Shown in pieces: positions 45,666-59,116 of a stretch of DNA of 64,000 nucleotides. Position numbers and translations under genes: made by a program. This DNA is from Sequoia sempervirens (taxonomy: Eukaryota > Streptophyta > Pinopsida > Cupressales > Cupressaceae), in NCBI GenBank assembly GCA_007258455.2, contig VDFB02114884.1, positions 1 through 64,000 on the forward strand, written 5' to 3'. Numbering within the stretch: the first letter of the stretch is position 1; every line of letters begins with the position of its first letter. The notes under the pieces were generated by a model. It was not told the DNA's origin. It worked only from the letters and a program-made list of their open reading frames with translations, and searched no databases.

Positions 45666-45929
45666 GTAAATGTTTCATCACAGGGATTTAAGTATATCAC
45701 TTTTCATGTCTCGATTACTATTATTTTTTAATAATTAATTTTATCATTGCGCGGTGATAATGCATGCAATTTGTTTTTGTGCAACCCTCGATCGTGTTTT
45801 GAACCCCAGACTTCACTCAACGTAACTTTTGCTGCCCGTTAGGTTTTAGATCTCACTCAATTTTGAGCAAATCTTGGGATATAAGGATTTCTTCATTTTA
45901 GTGGTTTTTTAAATTTTTGCAGGCTTTAG

Positions 45930-46260
45930 CTAATGTTTGAGTCTGGCATAATTTTAATCCCCCGTTTCGTTCAAATTTTAGACCTTTGTGGGCTTCATTT
46001 AATCTTTTTGTTGCTGAGTTTTGAATCTAGTATAGTTCGAGTCACTTCTTTCAGCTAGAATTTTGAGTTTTTAGGGTTTGATTTACTGCGATTTTGTGTT
46101 TTTGTTCGGACTTTTTCAGGTTTTTGAATCTGGTTTTAATTTTAATCACTTAGTTTCCGTCAAATTTAGGCATTTAGGGTTTCCTTTGCTGTGATTTAAC
46201 ATGTTTGCCGTGGGCTTCTGGTAGGATTTGAATCTGGCTTTGTTTTAATCAGGTCTCCTA
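45930..46260 (+). repeat. Tandem ~100-bp repeat in the leader intron
   Basis: The word TTTGARTCTRG occurs at 45936, 46020, 46123 and 46227, spaced 84, 103 and 104 bases, each followed by similar ATTTTAATC.. and CGTCAAATTTTAG-type sequence. Two units carry TAGGGTTT (46072-46079 and 46175-46182), a telo-box-like word typical of promoters and leader introns of plant housekeeping genes. Confidence 0.65.
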
Positions 46261-46367
46261 TTACGAGAATGTAATAACGATGTAAATCTTAAAAATTGTA
46301 TTTCAGATCAGTATTTTGGCCGTGGCCGTTGTTCAGTTCTTGTGGTTTTTATTGCTGAGGGTGAGTT

Positions 46368-49300
46368 ATGGCGAGTAGATTAAAGGAAGATGAAAAGAAC
46401 GAGAGGATTATTCGAGGGCTGCTAAGGCTTGCTCCTAACCGAAGATGCATCAACTGCAACAGCCTGGTAAGTTCCAAATTTTGTCATTTGTTCAATTTTT
46501 ATTACCTGGAAAAAGTTTAGTATGGCGAATAGTTCGGGTTGCCTTCTGTAGATATAGCTATATTGAATTCTCGTGGAGTTAAATTAATTAGAATGGATAT
46601 ATAGAATCTATAGACTTCTCACTTTAGAAATGTTGTATCTTGTTGAGTGGCAAATGGCGACTGCAAACTCTCTTGCCTAATTATCAGATCTGACCTGCGA
46701 CAGTGTGGGCTAGACTACCCATCATACTTACTTTAACCAACATAAAGTGATATTGACATTGATCATTTGTTTATTTACATGTTTTCATTGTTTGTATCTT
46801 CATCTGTTTAAGCCACTCACCAGAGTCCCACTTTCCATATCTAACTTAAATAGGACTACCAACCTATATATATAACCCCCCCTGTAGATATCCTTTGGCT
46901 TAGATGCTATGACTGAGGGGGTATCTTTTCTGTCAAATTCATTCAGGACTTGCACTTGGCCTTGTTTGGATCATTTAACATTTGTACATTTAATCATGTT
47001 ACATGTCACCCAAGAATTTGAGTGTGGGTCTCCACTTTAAAAATCTTGATAATTTTACAGCTTGAGCTTATTCCATTGACTAGGACTGTATATTATGTAT
47101 ATATATATATAGAGCTGTACACTTGTTTATTTTCTCCCACACCTGGTTTTGGAAACAATTTCAATGCCATTGTACACACTTCCCATGTTGGAAATTTACA
47201 CTGCATCAAATTGTCGAGTTTATTTGTGATCTTCCTTTAACAACTTACATTGACAATTAACCAACCTTTCTTAGCATTCTTCTTCAAATCATTCTCATGC
47301 AAAGTGCTATGCTATATGTTTTTTGATCTATTTTTGTGGCAGATGTTTTTCCATCTTTGAAGAACTTGATTTGCATGTCATCACTAATCTTTCGATTAAG
47401 TTCAACTTCAACCATGTATTGTGGCACAAGTAACTAAACCAGTCTTTGTTTAGTATTTATGTAAAATCTTCTTGTAAATTGTTATTTATTTTCTGTTGCA
47501 TATTTACTGTGGCATTTTCTCTGTTTTGGAAGAACATGACTTGCTCATTTCCACCAACCCTCTCTAATTGTGTCTATGTGAAAAATAGGACAATCTGTCT
47601 TTGTTTGAGCTTTTCTGTAACTTGTTATGTAAATGCTATTTATTTTCTGTTTCATATTTGTGATTGCAGTTATCTTGTAGAGCTTTATTATCCCATTCCA
47701 ATAAAATTACAAAATTTTCTGTTTTGACCTATATAATTTCTTTGCCTCTAAACCTGTTTAATAACCATCAGAGATGGTTCATTTATGTCCTGGGCTTCAG
47801 GTGCCTGTGTACAATAAAGTGGAGATTTAGCTGCTTTGGTCTTAATTCTAACTCTAAGTTACTAGTTCTCTCAGAAAAACCCCTGTATCCAGGTGAGTTT
47901 CATTCCTGGTCTGGGTTTGCAGTCCCGTCTTCTGTGGGGGTATAGGCAGGGTGCAGACTTTGGGCCTCAGATTTTGCTGGGACATACCCAGGTGAGTCGA
48001 GGGTCCAAATCCCATTCCCAGAGTGAACCCTATACAAACTGGAGCCTGTAATAATTTTTTTTCCTTTTTCTTCACACTGTAATTTTTGTTTTTGGCATCA
48101 CATTTTATGGAAAGAAAGAAATAAAACATGTTAATGCTGGGGGAACTTCTACAAATGGCACTGTTACAGCTAGGAAGCTGAGAAGAATTTGGTAGGAAGG
48201 TCATCATTACCCGATGCTTCTTGTTTTTTTATTTACTTTTCTGTCCAATGAGTATATATGAAAAAAATGATGGTGTTATTATTATTGGAGCTGCTGCAGT
48301 TTAAAGCTATGTTACTGGGTTCACCAAGAATTCCCCTTGTACTGGGATGGGTCTGGTCCGCTCCCGGTACGGCCAGAGTATAGCCTGCGTGAACCTGGCA
48401 TGAATCTGGGCGAACCCAAGGGGACCTGTGGCCACTGGGCTAGGGACATTACCTCTAGACTCCCATGAGAGGCACTACCCCTTGAATGCTTGGGGCATTG
48501 CCCCCAAACCACCATAACGGTACTGCTCCTCAACCCCATGGGGGTCTCCACTCCCAGACCTCCTATTTTATATTATATAATTTTAAAATTTTTAATACAC
48601 ACACACATATGTATATATATATATCCGAACCTGTACCCATACCCAAGGAAATTTTCTTGCCGTACTGCTCTACCTGTTACCTGTACCAGGACCGGTAACT
48701 TATGTTTTAAGTTTGTATGCTGCCCTTTCCCTCTTTTTTTTTCGAGTTTAGGGGAATTGTACAGTTGTTGGGGGTTTTTATGGCTTGTCTTTATAATAGT
48801 AAGTCTTGAAGTATTACCTTCTACATACCTCCATAGAAAACAAAACTTACTGGCTTCACATAATGCTTTATTCTTCAGCACCTTTAAGTATCAGTTCTAT
48901 TTTTTCTGTTCTTGCGGGTTCTCTAGATTCTGTCCTAGATGCTCCCATATGATAGTGACACAAAACAGAGTTCTCAGTGGAATCCACAGAAAGGGGGTTG
49001 CAGCTCTTAATATTGAGGTACATATTATTATTATTGTTTTTTGATGGTTGCTATTGTTTATTTTATGTATGTTTATGTGTTATCTGAACTTATTTCTTCT
49101 TTTGAGGCTAAAATATGTATATATTTATTTATTTTTAATTTTATTTTTTATGGATGTACTCAAAATGTATCCAATCCCAATTTTTTTGCTGTACCACCGT
49201 ACCCAAATGGGCCAAACCCCCATATCCCAACTTGAACCCAAACCTAAACCAGTAACTTAGTTTATATTCCTTGTTATTCACAGTTGTGAACTTAGTGGTC

Positions 49301-52300
49301 CAGTTTGCTCTTTATGAATTGCTAAAGCAACATATCTGTGTGTTTGCTGCTCTTGGTATTTTTAATGCTGTGTGGTTTTTTTGATTGTTAAAAATACTTT
49401 ATCATGGTGTTTTTAGTACTGCATGGTTTCTTTGCTTGTTAAAAAATGCTTTATCAATCTCTCAGATTATGAATGTTATTAATTGGGCTGATAAAATAAT
49501 TACTTAATGTTTCCAGGGACCTCAATATGTGTGCACAAACTTCTGGACATTTGTTTGCACAACCTGTAGTGGGATTCAGTGAGTATTTTATGTTGACCAA
49601 CATTTATTGAAGTTATATCTGCATGTATTTGTTTCTTGGTAGTGAGGTTAGGAGCTTTATCAAGTCACATTATAGTTTCAAAAGTTGTGGAATTATTTTG
49701 TTATCATTTGCATGTGCTGAACTTTTTGTAGACCATGTTTTCATGTTGGTGAGAGTTGGTGTTGGACATCTTTTTGAATATACATATATAGACCTTCAAA
49801 TTCAGTAATTAGTTAAGTGAATGTAAACATATTTTATTTTTTGGCAGTCGGGAGTTTACACATCGAGTGAAGTCAGTATCAATGGCAAAATTCACTTCAC
49901 AAGAAGTGAGTTTTCTTCAACAAGGTGGCAATGAGGTACATGTAAAGAGTGATTTGTAGATTTTTTTTTTCTTGCCTAGGAAAAATAGAAGAGTGATTCT
50001 CTACAAGCTTGATAGAGCATTCAGTCTATGAAATTGAGAATATTATGTCTTTATTCACCCTTTACTGAGGCTTTTGAAACTTTGAATCTATTTTGCAGAA
50101 AGCAAAGGAAATATATTTTAAAGAATTTGATCCACAGCGTCATCAACTCCCGGACAGCAGGTGACAAAATCTCCTTTCTTAATTGTGAAATGTGAAATCC
50201 AGTTCAACTTGCAACCCTTGTTTTCAAAACTTGGTGAGAACTCACAGGCTAGAAGCCCCCTCGGCAAGTTACTCCCTTAGTTTTACCAAGTTTCTGGTGA
50301 CTGGTTGCCAAAAAACAGACGACCAACAGATTTTTTTTTCCAAACTCTTGTATTCTATTTTTAAAATTCTTTTTTCATTTCTACGAATTTAAAGATTTTT
50401 TTAACAATTTTGTTAGCTATGTAAACTCTAAATTCATTTCACATGCCTTTGAACAGTGTTTTGCATGTTATTTTAAATATATTTTATGAATTAATATATA
50501 TTTATAAATTGCTGAGTCTTTCCAAGTCCCGAGTCAGACAAAGGTTTTGGTCACTGGAGTTTTTTCCAAGTCCGAATTTTAGAACTATGTGTTTAACATG
50601 TGTTGTATTCTAACATTTGTGAGACAAAATTTGGCTGCAGCAATGTTGATAGGCTTCGAGACTTTATAAAGCATGTTTATGTGGAAAAGAGGTATGGTGC
50701 TGACAGGGGTGGTGATAAACCACCACGAGGAAAAATGGTGGGTGCTCCTTAGTGGATATTGCTTGTGAAATTATTATAATCATTTGGTGTTCCTTAATGG
50801 ATATTGCTTGTGATTACTAGAGTCATTTGCCTTACAGTAATACCATCTGAAATGTATATTGAGTTCAAATTTGCCTTCAATTGGAATTATTTTATGTATT
50901 TAAACTTATAATTTTTTTGTTTGATATTGAATGGTTGGTATGCATGTTTTGATAGGGCGATAGAGATGATGCTTATGAAAATAGGCGACCTGACTCATAC
51001 AGGTCAGACTCCCGTAGTCCTCCGTACGAGGATCAATATGCAGAGCGTCGTTATAGTGATCGTCCTGGGCAAGGTACTCGTTATGATCGAGGTCGTTATG
51101 ATGATAGAGGATATGATGATAGAAGAAATAGTTATGATGAAAAAAGAAGTCCAGGGCAATATGAATCAGATAGAAGCAGGAATGATAGAGGTTATCAGGA
51201 CAATAGACGATATGATGATACCTACAAGACAAGTCCAGGACAGGACACTCGGCGATATGAGGATATGTACAGGAAAAGTCCAAGTCATTTTGAAAATGTG
51301 GGTGATAGAAAGAAATTTGAAGACCGTCGTTATCCTGATGCACCTGATAGACGTCGACCTGAAGAGCGATCACCAAATTACCAGAGGGATTTCAGCCCTC
51401 CTCCTGTTCGTCCTGTAAGGGATATTTTGGGTGATGATGTTCCAACTCTCCGAGTTAGTGATTTTCCTCGAGCAAATGGCAACAGGGACAGTGAAGGATC
51501 TTCAAAGTCACTGGTAAGAATTGCTATAAGAGTCTCAGGATCTAATCTTTTACGTTCTTTTTGAAAGTAAAAAGTAGAGTAAATCATAGTTTTGACCATC
51601 CTTTCTTTCTTGATACATTTTTTACACAAATTAATAGAGTTACAAAAAGTGACTGATTTATATTTTAAATTACCAGCCTGAAATTCGTAAAGAATTTCGG
51701 GGGCAGAGAACTGCATCTTCGAGTAGCATGGGATCAATAGAAGTTACTTTGCCAACCCTGAAAAGAGCCAATTCAGGAAGTTTGATAGATTTCAGTGCAG
51801 AACCTGAACCCTCCTCTGCTCCTACACAGCCAGATCTTTTTGCAGCTTCTTCAGCTGAACAGCCATCTACACAACAAGATCTTTTTGCAGTTTCCTCATT
51901 TCAACAGCCATCTACAATTGGACATCAGGATCCTTTTGCTGCCCCACTGGTTTCACAATCGTCTCCAGCAGTTCAACAAGATCATTTCGGAGTCTCTTCA
52001 GTTTCACAATCTTCTACAGCCTCTGCATCTGATAATGGTGGATGGGCCACATTTGACTGGGCTCCACACTCTGCTCCTGCCCCAGCCCCAGCCCCAGCCC
52101 CAGCCCCGGCTGCAGTTTCAGATCCACTACAGTCCTTGGTATCTGCACCAGCACCACTGATGCCAGTTCCTGGACCCTCACCAGGTATTGTCGATCCTTT
52201 TGGAAAAGCAAACAATGCTGGACAGTGGTCGTGGGCTCCTACTCAACAGGTACAAGGTTCTGTGCCATTTGCTTCAGGCTCTAATAATTTTCATGCAGTT

Positions 52301-55300
52301 CCACCATCTGTGCAACCATCTAATGGTGGACCAGCTTCTCAGGTAAGGAGCACATGCTGAGTGACTGTCTTTTTTGATAGCTTTAACTTTGGCATGATTG
52401 TATATGGTATACATATAGTCTATAGATATTAAATTGACGGATGCTTATATGATTACATGGCAGTCACACAATGGTTTATTGTCATCCACTGCATCTGTGG
52501 GTTTAAACACCTCTCAAACTGTTCAACCAGCACAAGCTGTAGCTAAACCCCCTCTTCCAAATATGGATGCTGGTCCCCAGCATGGACAACAAACTGCAGA
52601 AAGCACAAAAAATGCAAGGAGGGAAATCCCAGAGGTATATTGTTGCTTTGTGTTTATACAAGAATTGGCATTGCATGGAATAGGACAAAAGAACCATCAC
52701 ATGTTTATGTTATTTTCCAAATTGTAGTGTTGCAGTTCATAATTGATTATAGTGCAGGAATAAATTCTTGTTTACATATGCCATATGATTTGTTGTGCTG
52801 AAAAGTGTCTTTGAAATTGCAGGACTTATTTGCTGCACCATTATATCCGCAAGCTCAACCAGTCTTACATAATGTGGGTTTTCAGTTGGGCACGCAGTTT
52901 GGCGGGGTCTCTGGAGTGCAATTTCCTTCTGTGGGAATGTCTTTGCCAGTAAGAAATCAAATGGATTAAGCATCTTAAGAAACCAAATATTTGAGGGCTT
53001 TATTGAATACTTTATTTCTGCATATCTGTGTACAGAACCTGTGCTGAATTAAATGAGTTTGCAACTTTTTTTTTATTTGAAGGGACAAGTGCCAATTTCT
53101 CGTCCGCCTTCAAGATCAACAAATCCATTTGATATTATGGGTGAACAGCCTGCACCTCAAGGCAGTATGGTATGAATTTTCATTGCCTGTTTTTTAGTTT
53201 TGTTCATGAAAGACTTAAATCTTTGTATTGAATCTAAAAATATAACTTAGTTTTAATATGTCAACAATTTAGAAGTTGAAGACAGTGATAGCCCTTTCTC
53301 GCAACTAAAAAGCTTTAAATCTGATCTGTCACTAAAAAGGGTTGAATTCCCAGTAAAACTAACCAGGACCTTATTTGTTGTTAGTTTTATAATTCTGGCT
53401 GCAAGCATATCTTCCACAGAAGATTTAACAGAGGCTGTAGTGTGAGGTTTATGCAGGTTATAACAACTTGAATATTAAGTCCAAAAACTGTTACTGTGCC
53501 TGTGGAATTCTAAATTGTCAATGAAAAGCCAAAGGTGCTTAGATGCCACTGCTTAGTAAGCAACCTTCTAATTCATCATTACCATCTCAGAGGAAGTTCT
53601 AGTGTTCTCTAATAGTTGGAAACATTGACAGATGTAGCAAACACATGCAGAGGGTTCTTGTATGTGCTTAGAAACACAAGTAGCATTGAATATTCCTCTA
53701 GTGATCTGGTTTACTCACTGGCAAACACCATTTTTAAAAGTAAAATTGGATTATGATAAGTTGGTAACGATTTGAATACATGGGAGGGAGTAGTTCAGAT
53801 TATATGTGGTGAATGATTCATTGTTACCTGGAGACGTGGGGGTACAGGTACACTGATGCTACATATATGTTTTATATATTCACCCAAAGATGTGGATGGG
53901 GATCGGGTCCTCCTCTCTATACTGGAGTCATCCCGGTGATTATGGATGAATTGAAATCTACAAACTTAAAAAACTTGAGAAGTCACAATGCATCAGAGTC
54001 TATGTAGAAGAGGATAAATCTTTCAAGTAATTTAGGTCGGATTATTCTTAGTTTGAGTAGCTTGCTCATTTCTTTTCTTTATATATTAATATTATATACA
54101 TATGACTCATTAATGTTAGATGGTATATTGTTAAAGTTCTAATGGTGGGGACATCTTATGTCTTAGGAAAGGTTATTTTCTAAGATGATCCAGATGGTGG
54201 GATGCTACAACAAGCTCCCTCACTTCCTGCAACAAAAGATTGAAAAAGTTAGGGGACTGCAGTTGTGGAAGGTCCTCTATGTTCCATTAGTAGAACTCTT
54301 ACTGCAAGAGAATTCTACATGTGAACAAAGCACCTCTATTTTTAGGACAATAGGATAAACATGAAGCCATGCAAAGGGTTTTTGAATAAGCCTGCATTTA
54401 GAAGTGCATCTTAAAATAGGAGGCTTATCCGTGAGAGCAGATTTTTATTTCATCTAGCTGCACTAGCACTTTGTTTACTAAGTTGCTAGTTTGGGTTTAC
54501 TGGTACAGCAATTTTTTTGGCTGGGTTCAGGATGGCTGGGTTTGACTTGCACAATAAATAAAATATGAAAAATGTATAAAACACCCTTAGTTTGCAAAAA
54601 TAAATATAGAGAATTGAAAACATAGCTAATAGTGATAAGGATAATTGATAATTCAATGTCAAATATCAAATTGATACAAAATTACAATTAATTATCTTCA
54701 TGTTCCTATTTGTCAAGAGCAGCAGTGTCATCACTTGGTTCGTTTGAACCACAAGCAGCCCCAGTGCAACTTCCACTAGTTGCATCCTGTATAGGAGCCT
54801 CCTCGTCTGTAATGCCTCTGCCTAATTTTTTTTTTTTATTAAAGTGACAAGTAAAATAAATCATAAAGTACAAAGTGAAACATTGGGTGGTGGCAGGTAA
54901 GAGTAAAGTCCTCCAAAATAATTTGATGTAGTGCATAAATTTAAAAGGGAAGGTACCTGTGATTTCATTAAGGAGTGGTTAAGTTATAACAAACTGGAAT
55001 TAAATTAAAGTTTAATTTATCAGAAGTCAAGGGGCATTGTGCAGAGTTTGTCTATAAATAAAAGGTGTATAAGAGAAATCAAAAGGGAGGAGGAAGCATC
55101 ATTGAATACATTTTTATATATCTGTTTATACCTCCTGTGGAGTGTGGACTGTATCTTAACAGCCTGAGGATGAAACCCTATAAGGCCTGAAAATTAAAGG
55201 ATGAAAAACCCTTTTATTTTCCTTGCTTAGTTTGTGGATGAAAACCCTTCACTCAGGCAGATTAGAAGTTATTTACCAAAGGCACTCATTATATTAAACT

Positions 55301-58300
55301 AGTGCAGACCTAAAGGAAATCAACAGTACTATAGAAACTAATACTTGATATAAGTGGGCAGATTTTTGAGTTATCCAAAGCAATTTAATAAATCTAAATT
55401 TGACAGTAATTATTAAATCAACAAGTTAAAAATGAGGAATTCTTATTTATAATCAATTGAGCATTTTTTTTTGTGTGCTAGGGTTTGAAACTAAAGGAAT
55501 TAAAAGGGGACATTAAATCATCCTCTAAAAAGAATGTGGCAAGTTGTGTAACAAAAACATCCAAATCAGTACACTTAGGGGTTAAACGAAAATTCTCATC
55601 GTCCATTTCTTGTACTTCTTTTGCGTATGTGATAAGAGGCACAACTTGGAAATACATAGACCAACTCGTCTACCTTTTTTTGCAGCCAACTGGTTGCACT
55701 TGAATGATTTGATAAATGAGTATGCACTCTAATTCTGGTTAGTTGAAGAGCTCACAACTTATTGAGATTGGAGACAAAGTGAGTACGGCATTTGCAGTTT
55801 TTTAGTTATAAATATAATACATAGTTGCTAAAGAAAAATAAGGAGGTTAAAATTTAAAAATGCATACTTGTGATATAACTTTGATTGCCTTGGCCATGGG
55901 AGCACCACATATATAAATGTCTTTCTTGTGTTGTCTTGGTGAGTGTTAAGACTAATTTCTTGAAGTTATGAAACTGCCAAACTTAGCCATGACTGTGTCC
56001 ATCTGGATCTGGGAGATGCAAGGTTGTGGTCATCATGTTCTAGCAATCAATAATGATTCTCCACACCTATTTGGAAAATATTTTATGTGGCCATTCCTCT
56101 TAGCTGCTACTGTGACCTTAATTTTTTCTATCATGGGTTCCAAGAAATTGAAGATCATCCTTATGACTCTATCAACCATCATCTATGTCTAATGCTTTGA
56201 CCTTTTGCCCCCTTTGAATGTGATTGCCTTCATACACTGAAAAGGTTGTTGATGACCATGACACTCACTGCTTGTCGCACCTTCACAAGTCATTTCAAAA
56301 TGATTCTGTGAGATGCAAATTGAGTAAATTAAAAAAAATATTGAAATTTCATTAACTTCGACAGCTCCATCTTGTGACATGATGATTGATCACAAGGAAT
56401 TGGATCTCCTTAGCCTAAGTGTAGATTTCTTTGATTCACTTGATTTGTGTGCCAATTGTTTGCATTACCAAGTTGAGCAAGTGACAATACATGGTGTAAA
56501 AAAAAGGTGCTTGTATCTTGCCTCCACCAATAAACGTGGTGCCCTGCAATTTTTAATGTTGTCCTTTATGACATGGACAACGTTTCAAGCACCCACCATC
56601 TCAATTGCCTTTGTCAGGAAGTTAATGATGAAGTTTGCATTTGTCACTTCCCTTTCACAATCAATTGCCTTTAAAAATGTTGTCTCTTTAGGGCCCACTG
56701 CAATAGGGCTCGGTTTTTCAATCTTTCTGTTGAATAGAAACACTTGTTTTGGTCCCCATGAATCCTTGATTCGCTGTAGTGATGTCTCGACAATTTTTTT
56801 TCTTTTGCCACTGATGTGGTGCACGCCTTTTCATACCCAAGACGGTTATGACTTGCAGGTGATCGATTAATTATCCACACCATTTTTTTCCAATATGGTG
56901 ATGTTACAGGGTTGAAAGGGAAGTCCATTAGTGTAAATGCAATGCACAATGTGATCATCTGTGAAAGTAAAACAGAAAAAAAGAAACATATATTTTATTG
57001 CCAAGATATTGGGTTCACTTGAATCATAAGATCAGGATGATATAAATTTCTCCAAATTATTAAAGCTCATAGTTACAACCCTGAGCAATGACAAATAATG
57101 AGTTCTGGAAATTTGGATTAACAGGTAGGGATGTTTGTGTTTTGGTTACTTTTTAGGTTTTCTTTTCATTTTTTTGGTTTTAGTTCTTCAAGATATTTTT
57201 TAAAACAAAACAATTTTTGCTGCTGTGTCACCCAGGTATGCCTGAGCATACTTTGGTTTGCCAAGGGCACAGGCCTAATGACCTGGGTACCCTGGGTATG
57301 ACTCTGATGTACTTAGGACATATCTGGGTCATCTGGGCTGTGCCCAAGGTGGACTTAAGGGAATACATTTGGTGAGGGTATGGGGTCAGGATGGCCAAAC
57401 CTGGCAACATTTACTAGATGAAGATTGGTTTGTCTTCATACTTGGAAGTGGCATACCTGAGAACTATGGCTGTTCTGTGTGCTGGATATGGGGTTGACAT
57501 TTTCTGAGTTGTTTTTATTTGCTAAGGATAATCATTCTAGATCATTTCCTGAATACCAACCTCTCAGTTCATAAACATGTGCAAGAGCTCTATTGCTTTT
57601 ACAAATAAAATCTTTTTCATTTGTTGGTCATTAATTAACCGTAAAGGCTTAATCCATTTTAACTTTTCAATAATGAAATCATAGTGTGTCAAGGGACAGG
57701 CCTTTCTGCCATTAGTTAGTGGCACTGAAGAAATGCTACAAAACTTTGGAATAACTTCCATATCACCAGGGATCACATGGTGCATGTTTTTTTTTTTGAA
57801 TTTCTTTTCCCATATGCCTTCTTGCCCTTTGATAAAGGCAATGTGGTAATCTTATATGAGATTAGGTATTTTTTGGGACCAATGAGGGTAGTGGTACAAA
57901 ACAAAAAATAAGAATCCCTACAGCTCTGGCAATGACATTCTGTTCACATGGTGCGCACAGACAAATTATTTAGCATTTAATATGAGAAGAAACCAATACT
58001 AAACACCAATATTAAGAAATAAAACTCCAGATCATTATTAACTCCCACAAATTCTGGACACAAAAGTTTCAAAACAATCTAACTTGCAGTTCACTGTCAA
58101 CAATCCAAATGGTAGTTTTGAAACTTGCCAAAGCTGTCTAAAGACAAAATAAGGCCTTCAAAATGTTTCATAGAATGCTGTTTTCTGCTTGGAAAATGAG
58201 TTCTATTGGATATCATTTTGCATCATTGCTTTAATAGCATGGATGGGTTATTTAGATAGGTATTTTTGGTGTAGCTTTTATGTTTCTTTTTTCCTGTGTT

Positions 58301-59116
58301 ACCTTTTTTTAATTTTTTCATGTGATACCTTTTTTTAATTTTTTCAAGCTGTTCTGTCTATGGAAACACCCCTGATTTTGGATTACACTGTAATAGGGAT
58401 TTCCATCTATGGTATGCATAAATGGGTGGATAGACTAAGTATTTTAAATTTTAGTACATGACAATGCATGTAACCATTTTTCCATCGAAGTCTCCTTTTT
58501 GAAAATGGTTACTATGGTTGAGTATAATCATTTCAGCTTGTGTAGATGTGTAATTTTCCCAATTTCAATGTTTGAACATTGAAGATTCTAGAGGGCTCAA
58601 TGCTTATAATCCTGTTAACTTTTTTATCAGTAAGAAGGACCTTCAACTTATTTTTGGACAAGTAATGGTATTGATGTGTGTTTGAAATTTACACAGTGGT
58701 CTAGCACAAATGTGGTATAGTATGAAAATAATTTCATTGTCTCATTTATTGACTTTGTTAAGTGGGTCTTATGCTTTTAAGTTCTATACCCTTCCCATTT
58801 GAAAACATGAACTGATTATGTCTTAACTCTTAACTCCTTGTTTGGATTTCATGCTTTCTTAGTCACTTGTTGAAAGTTGAAACAATTGGTATTTGATATA
58901 TTTGTTTTTAACATTGAGATTTGCTATGCTTCTGGTGCTAAAATAGTATGGTGGTTGAAATTATTGTACAGTTTCCAAGTATGGGATCAATGCAAGCGGC
59001 TTTGCCAAATTATAGTGTGCCTCCAATAGCAGGACCTAGTCCCGCTTTAGGAACTCTTAATGGACAGTGGACACCACCTTCACAACCACCAGTTCCTTAT
59101 CCGGTTGCTGCTCCAG
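46368..59116 (+). CDS. AGD14: ArfGAP domain protein, AGD14/AGD15 type (partial; 3' end outside the window)
   Basis: GTPase-activating protein for Arf small GTPases in vesicle traffic. Exons: 46368-46466, 49517-49578, 49848-49935, 50099-50160, 50641-50737, 50956-51513, 51677-52342, 52464-52634, 52823-52948, 53083-53169, 58972-59116. All have GT..AG borders and consistent phases, giving 720 codons before the frame runs on past 59116. The ArfGAP zinc finger is C27-X2-C30-X16-C47-X2-C50, with the catalytic arginine at R55 in CSGIHR. Residues 137-322 (exon 6 of the visible ends, 50956-51513) are rich in R, D and Y. The rest is disordered and carries clathrin-adaptor-type DLF, DPF and NPF motifs (for example DLFAAS, DPFAAP, NPFDIM) and a Pro-Ala run. 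The Arabidopsis homologues AGD14/AGD15 share this plan. The start is the ATG opening the conserved N-terminus. The symbol is by family resemblance. Confidence 0.93.
48305..48710. repeat. Possible short non-autonomous DNA element
   Basis: Starts near GTTACTGGGTTCACC (48310) and ends near GGACCGGTAACTTA (48702), so the ends are imperfect inverted copies (GTTACTGG and CCGGTAAC). The inside is GC-rich with many GGTAC and GGGAC words. I did not find a convincing 8-bp duplication, so this is tentative. Confidence 0.35.
49140..49260 (-). repeat. hAT-end-like GC-rich repeat
   Basis: Reverse complement begins CTAAGTTACTGGTTTAGG and continues with GGGTACGGTGGTACAGCAA followed by a T/A run. The same order of words is found at 54478-54560 and 60478-60560. 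Confidence 0.45.
50215..50585. repeat. Dispersed-repeat-like insert in an ArfGAP intron
   Basis: Contains related words CTCGGCAAGTTACTCCC, CCAAGTTTCTGGTGACTGG and TCCAAGTCCCGAGTCA around an AT-rich centre, unlike the flanking intron. It resembles short non-autonomous elements common in plant introns, but I cannot define its ends. Confidence 0.35.
52071..52113 (+). repeat. (GCCCCA)n in a coding exon
   Basis: A run of six-base GCCCCA-type units encodes alternating Pro-Ala (about seven pairs) in the disordered part of the ArfGAP protein. It is in frame, so length change would add or remove Pro-Ala pairs without a frameshift. Confidence 0.85.
54478..54560 (+). repeat. hAT-end-like repeat left of the first transposase remnant
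   Basis: CTAAGTTGCTAGTTTGGG followed by TACTGGTACAGCAATTTTTTTGGCTGGG. It shares order and wording with 60478-60560 and with the reverse complement of 49140-49260. Its position about 1 kb from the hAT remnant suggests it is that element's end. Confidence 0.45.
55480..57000 (-). pseudogene. hAT transposase remnant, copy 1
   Basis: Reading the minus strand: a DUF659-type region at about 56671-56958 (LMDFPFNPVTSPYWKKMV, then LGYEKACTT), then a broken catalytic region with VISDN-like text degraded. Last is the C-terminal dimerisation block near 55600-55760 (SSSTNQN followed by SAYSFIKS and a LCLLSH end), which matches the hAT C-terminus. The BED zinc finger is missing and there are many stops. 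It is similar in wording to the copy at 61560-63931 and lies antisense inside an ArfGAP intron. Confidence 0.75.

Larger units (their letters stand above)
46467..49516 (+). other. First coding intron of the ArfGAP gene, 3.05 kb, with repeat islands
   Basis: Bounded by CTG|GTAAGT and TTCCAG|GGA. It is mostly T-rich, with three GC-rich islands (about 47885-48010, 48305-48560 and 48625-48705) and one at 49150-49260 that stand out from the background and resemble one another. No independent gene is supported. Confidence 0.7.
53170..58971 (+). other. 5.8-kb intron of the ArfGAP gene
   Basis: Bounded by ATG|GTATGA and TACAG|TTTCC. It holds an antisense hAT pseudogene (55480-57000), hAT-end-like pieces (54478-54560, and a GC-rich island at 57225-57420) and unremarkable AT-rich sequence. 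Confidence 0.85.

Noticed and set aside
45438..45731. 97-codon frame upstream of the ArfGAP start
   Set aside because: It begins with GTG, has no family match, and runs across a good splice donor at 45665; it is more likely 5'-UTR and intron.
50906..51376. 156-codon minus-strand frame rich in His and Tyr
   Set aside because: It is the antisense shadow of the R/D/Y-rich ArfGAP exon at 50956-51513, whose frame is fixed by splice sites and homology.
51795..52215. Alternative + and minus frames (Leu/Gln/His-rich and Gly/Ala-rich)
   Set aside because: Shadows of the Ser/Pro/Gln-rich ArfGAP exon 51677-52342.
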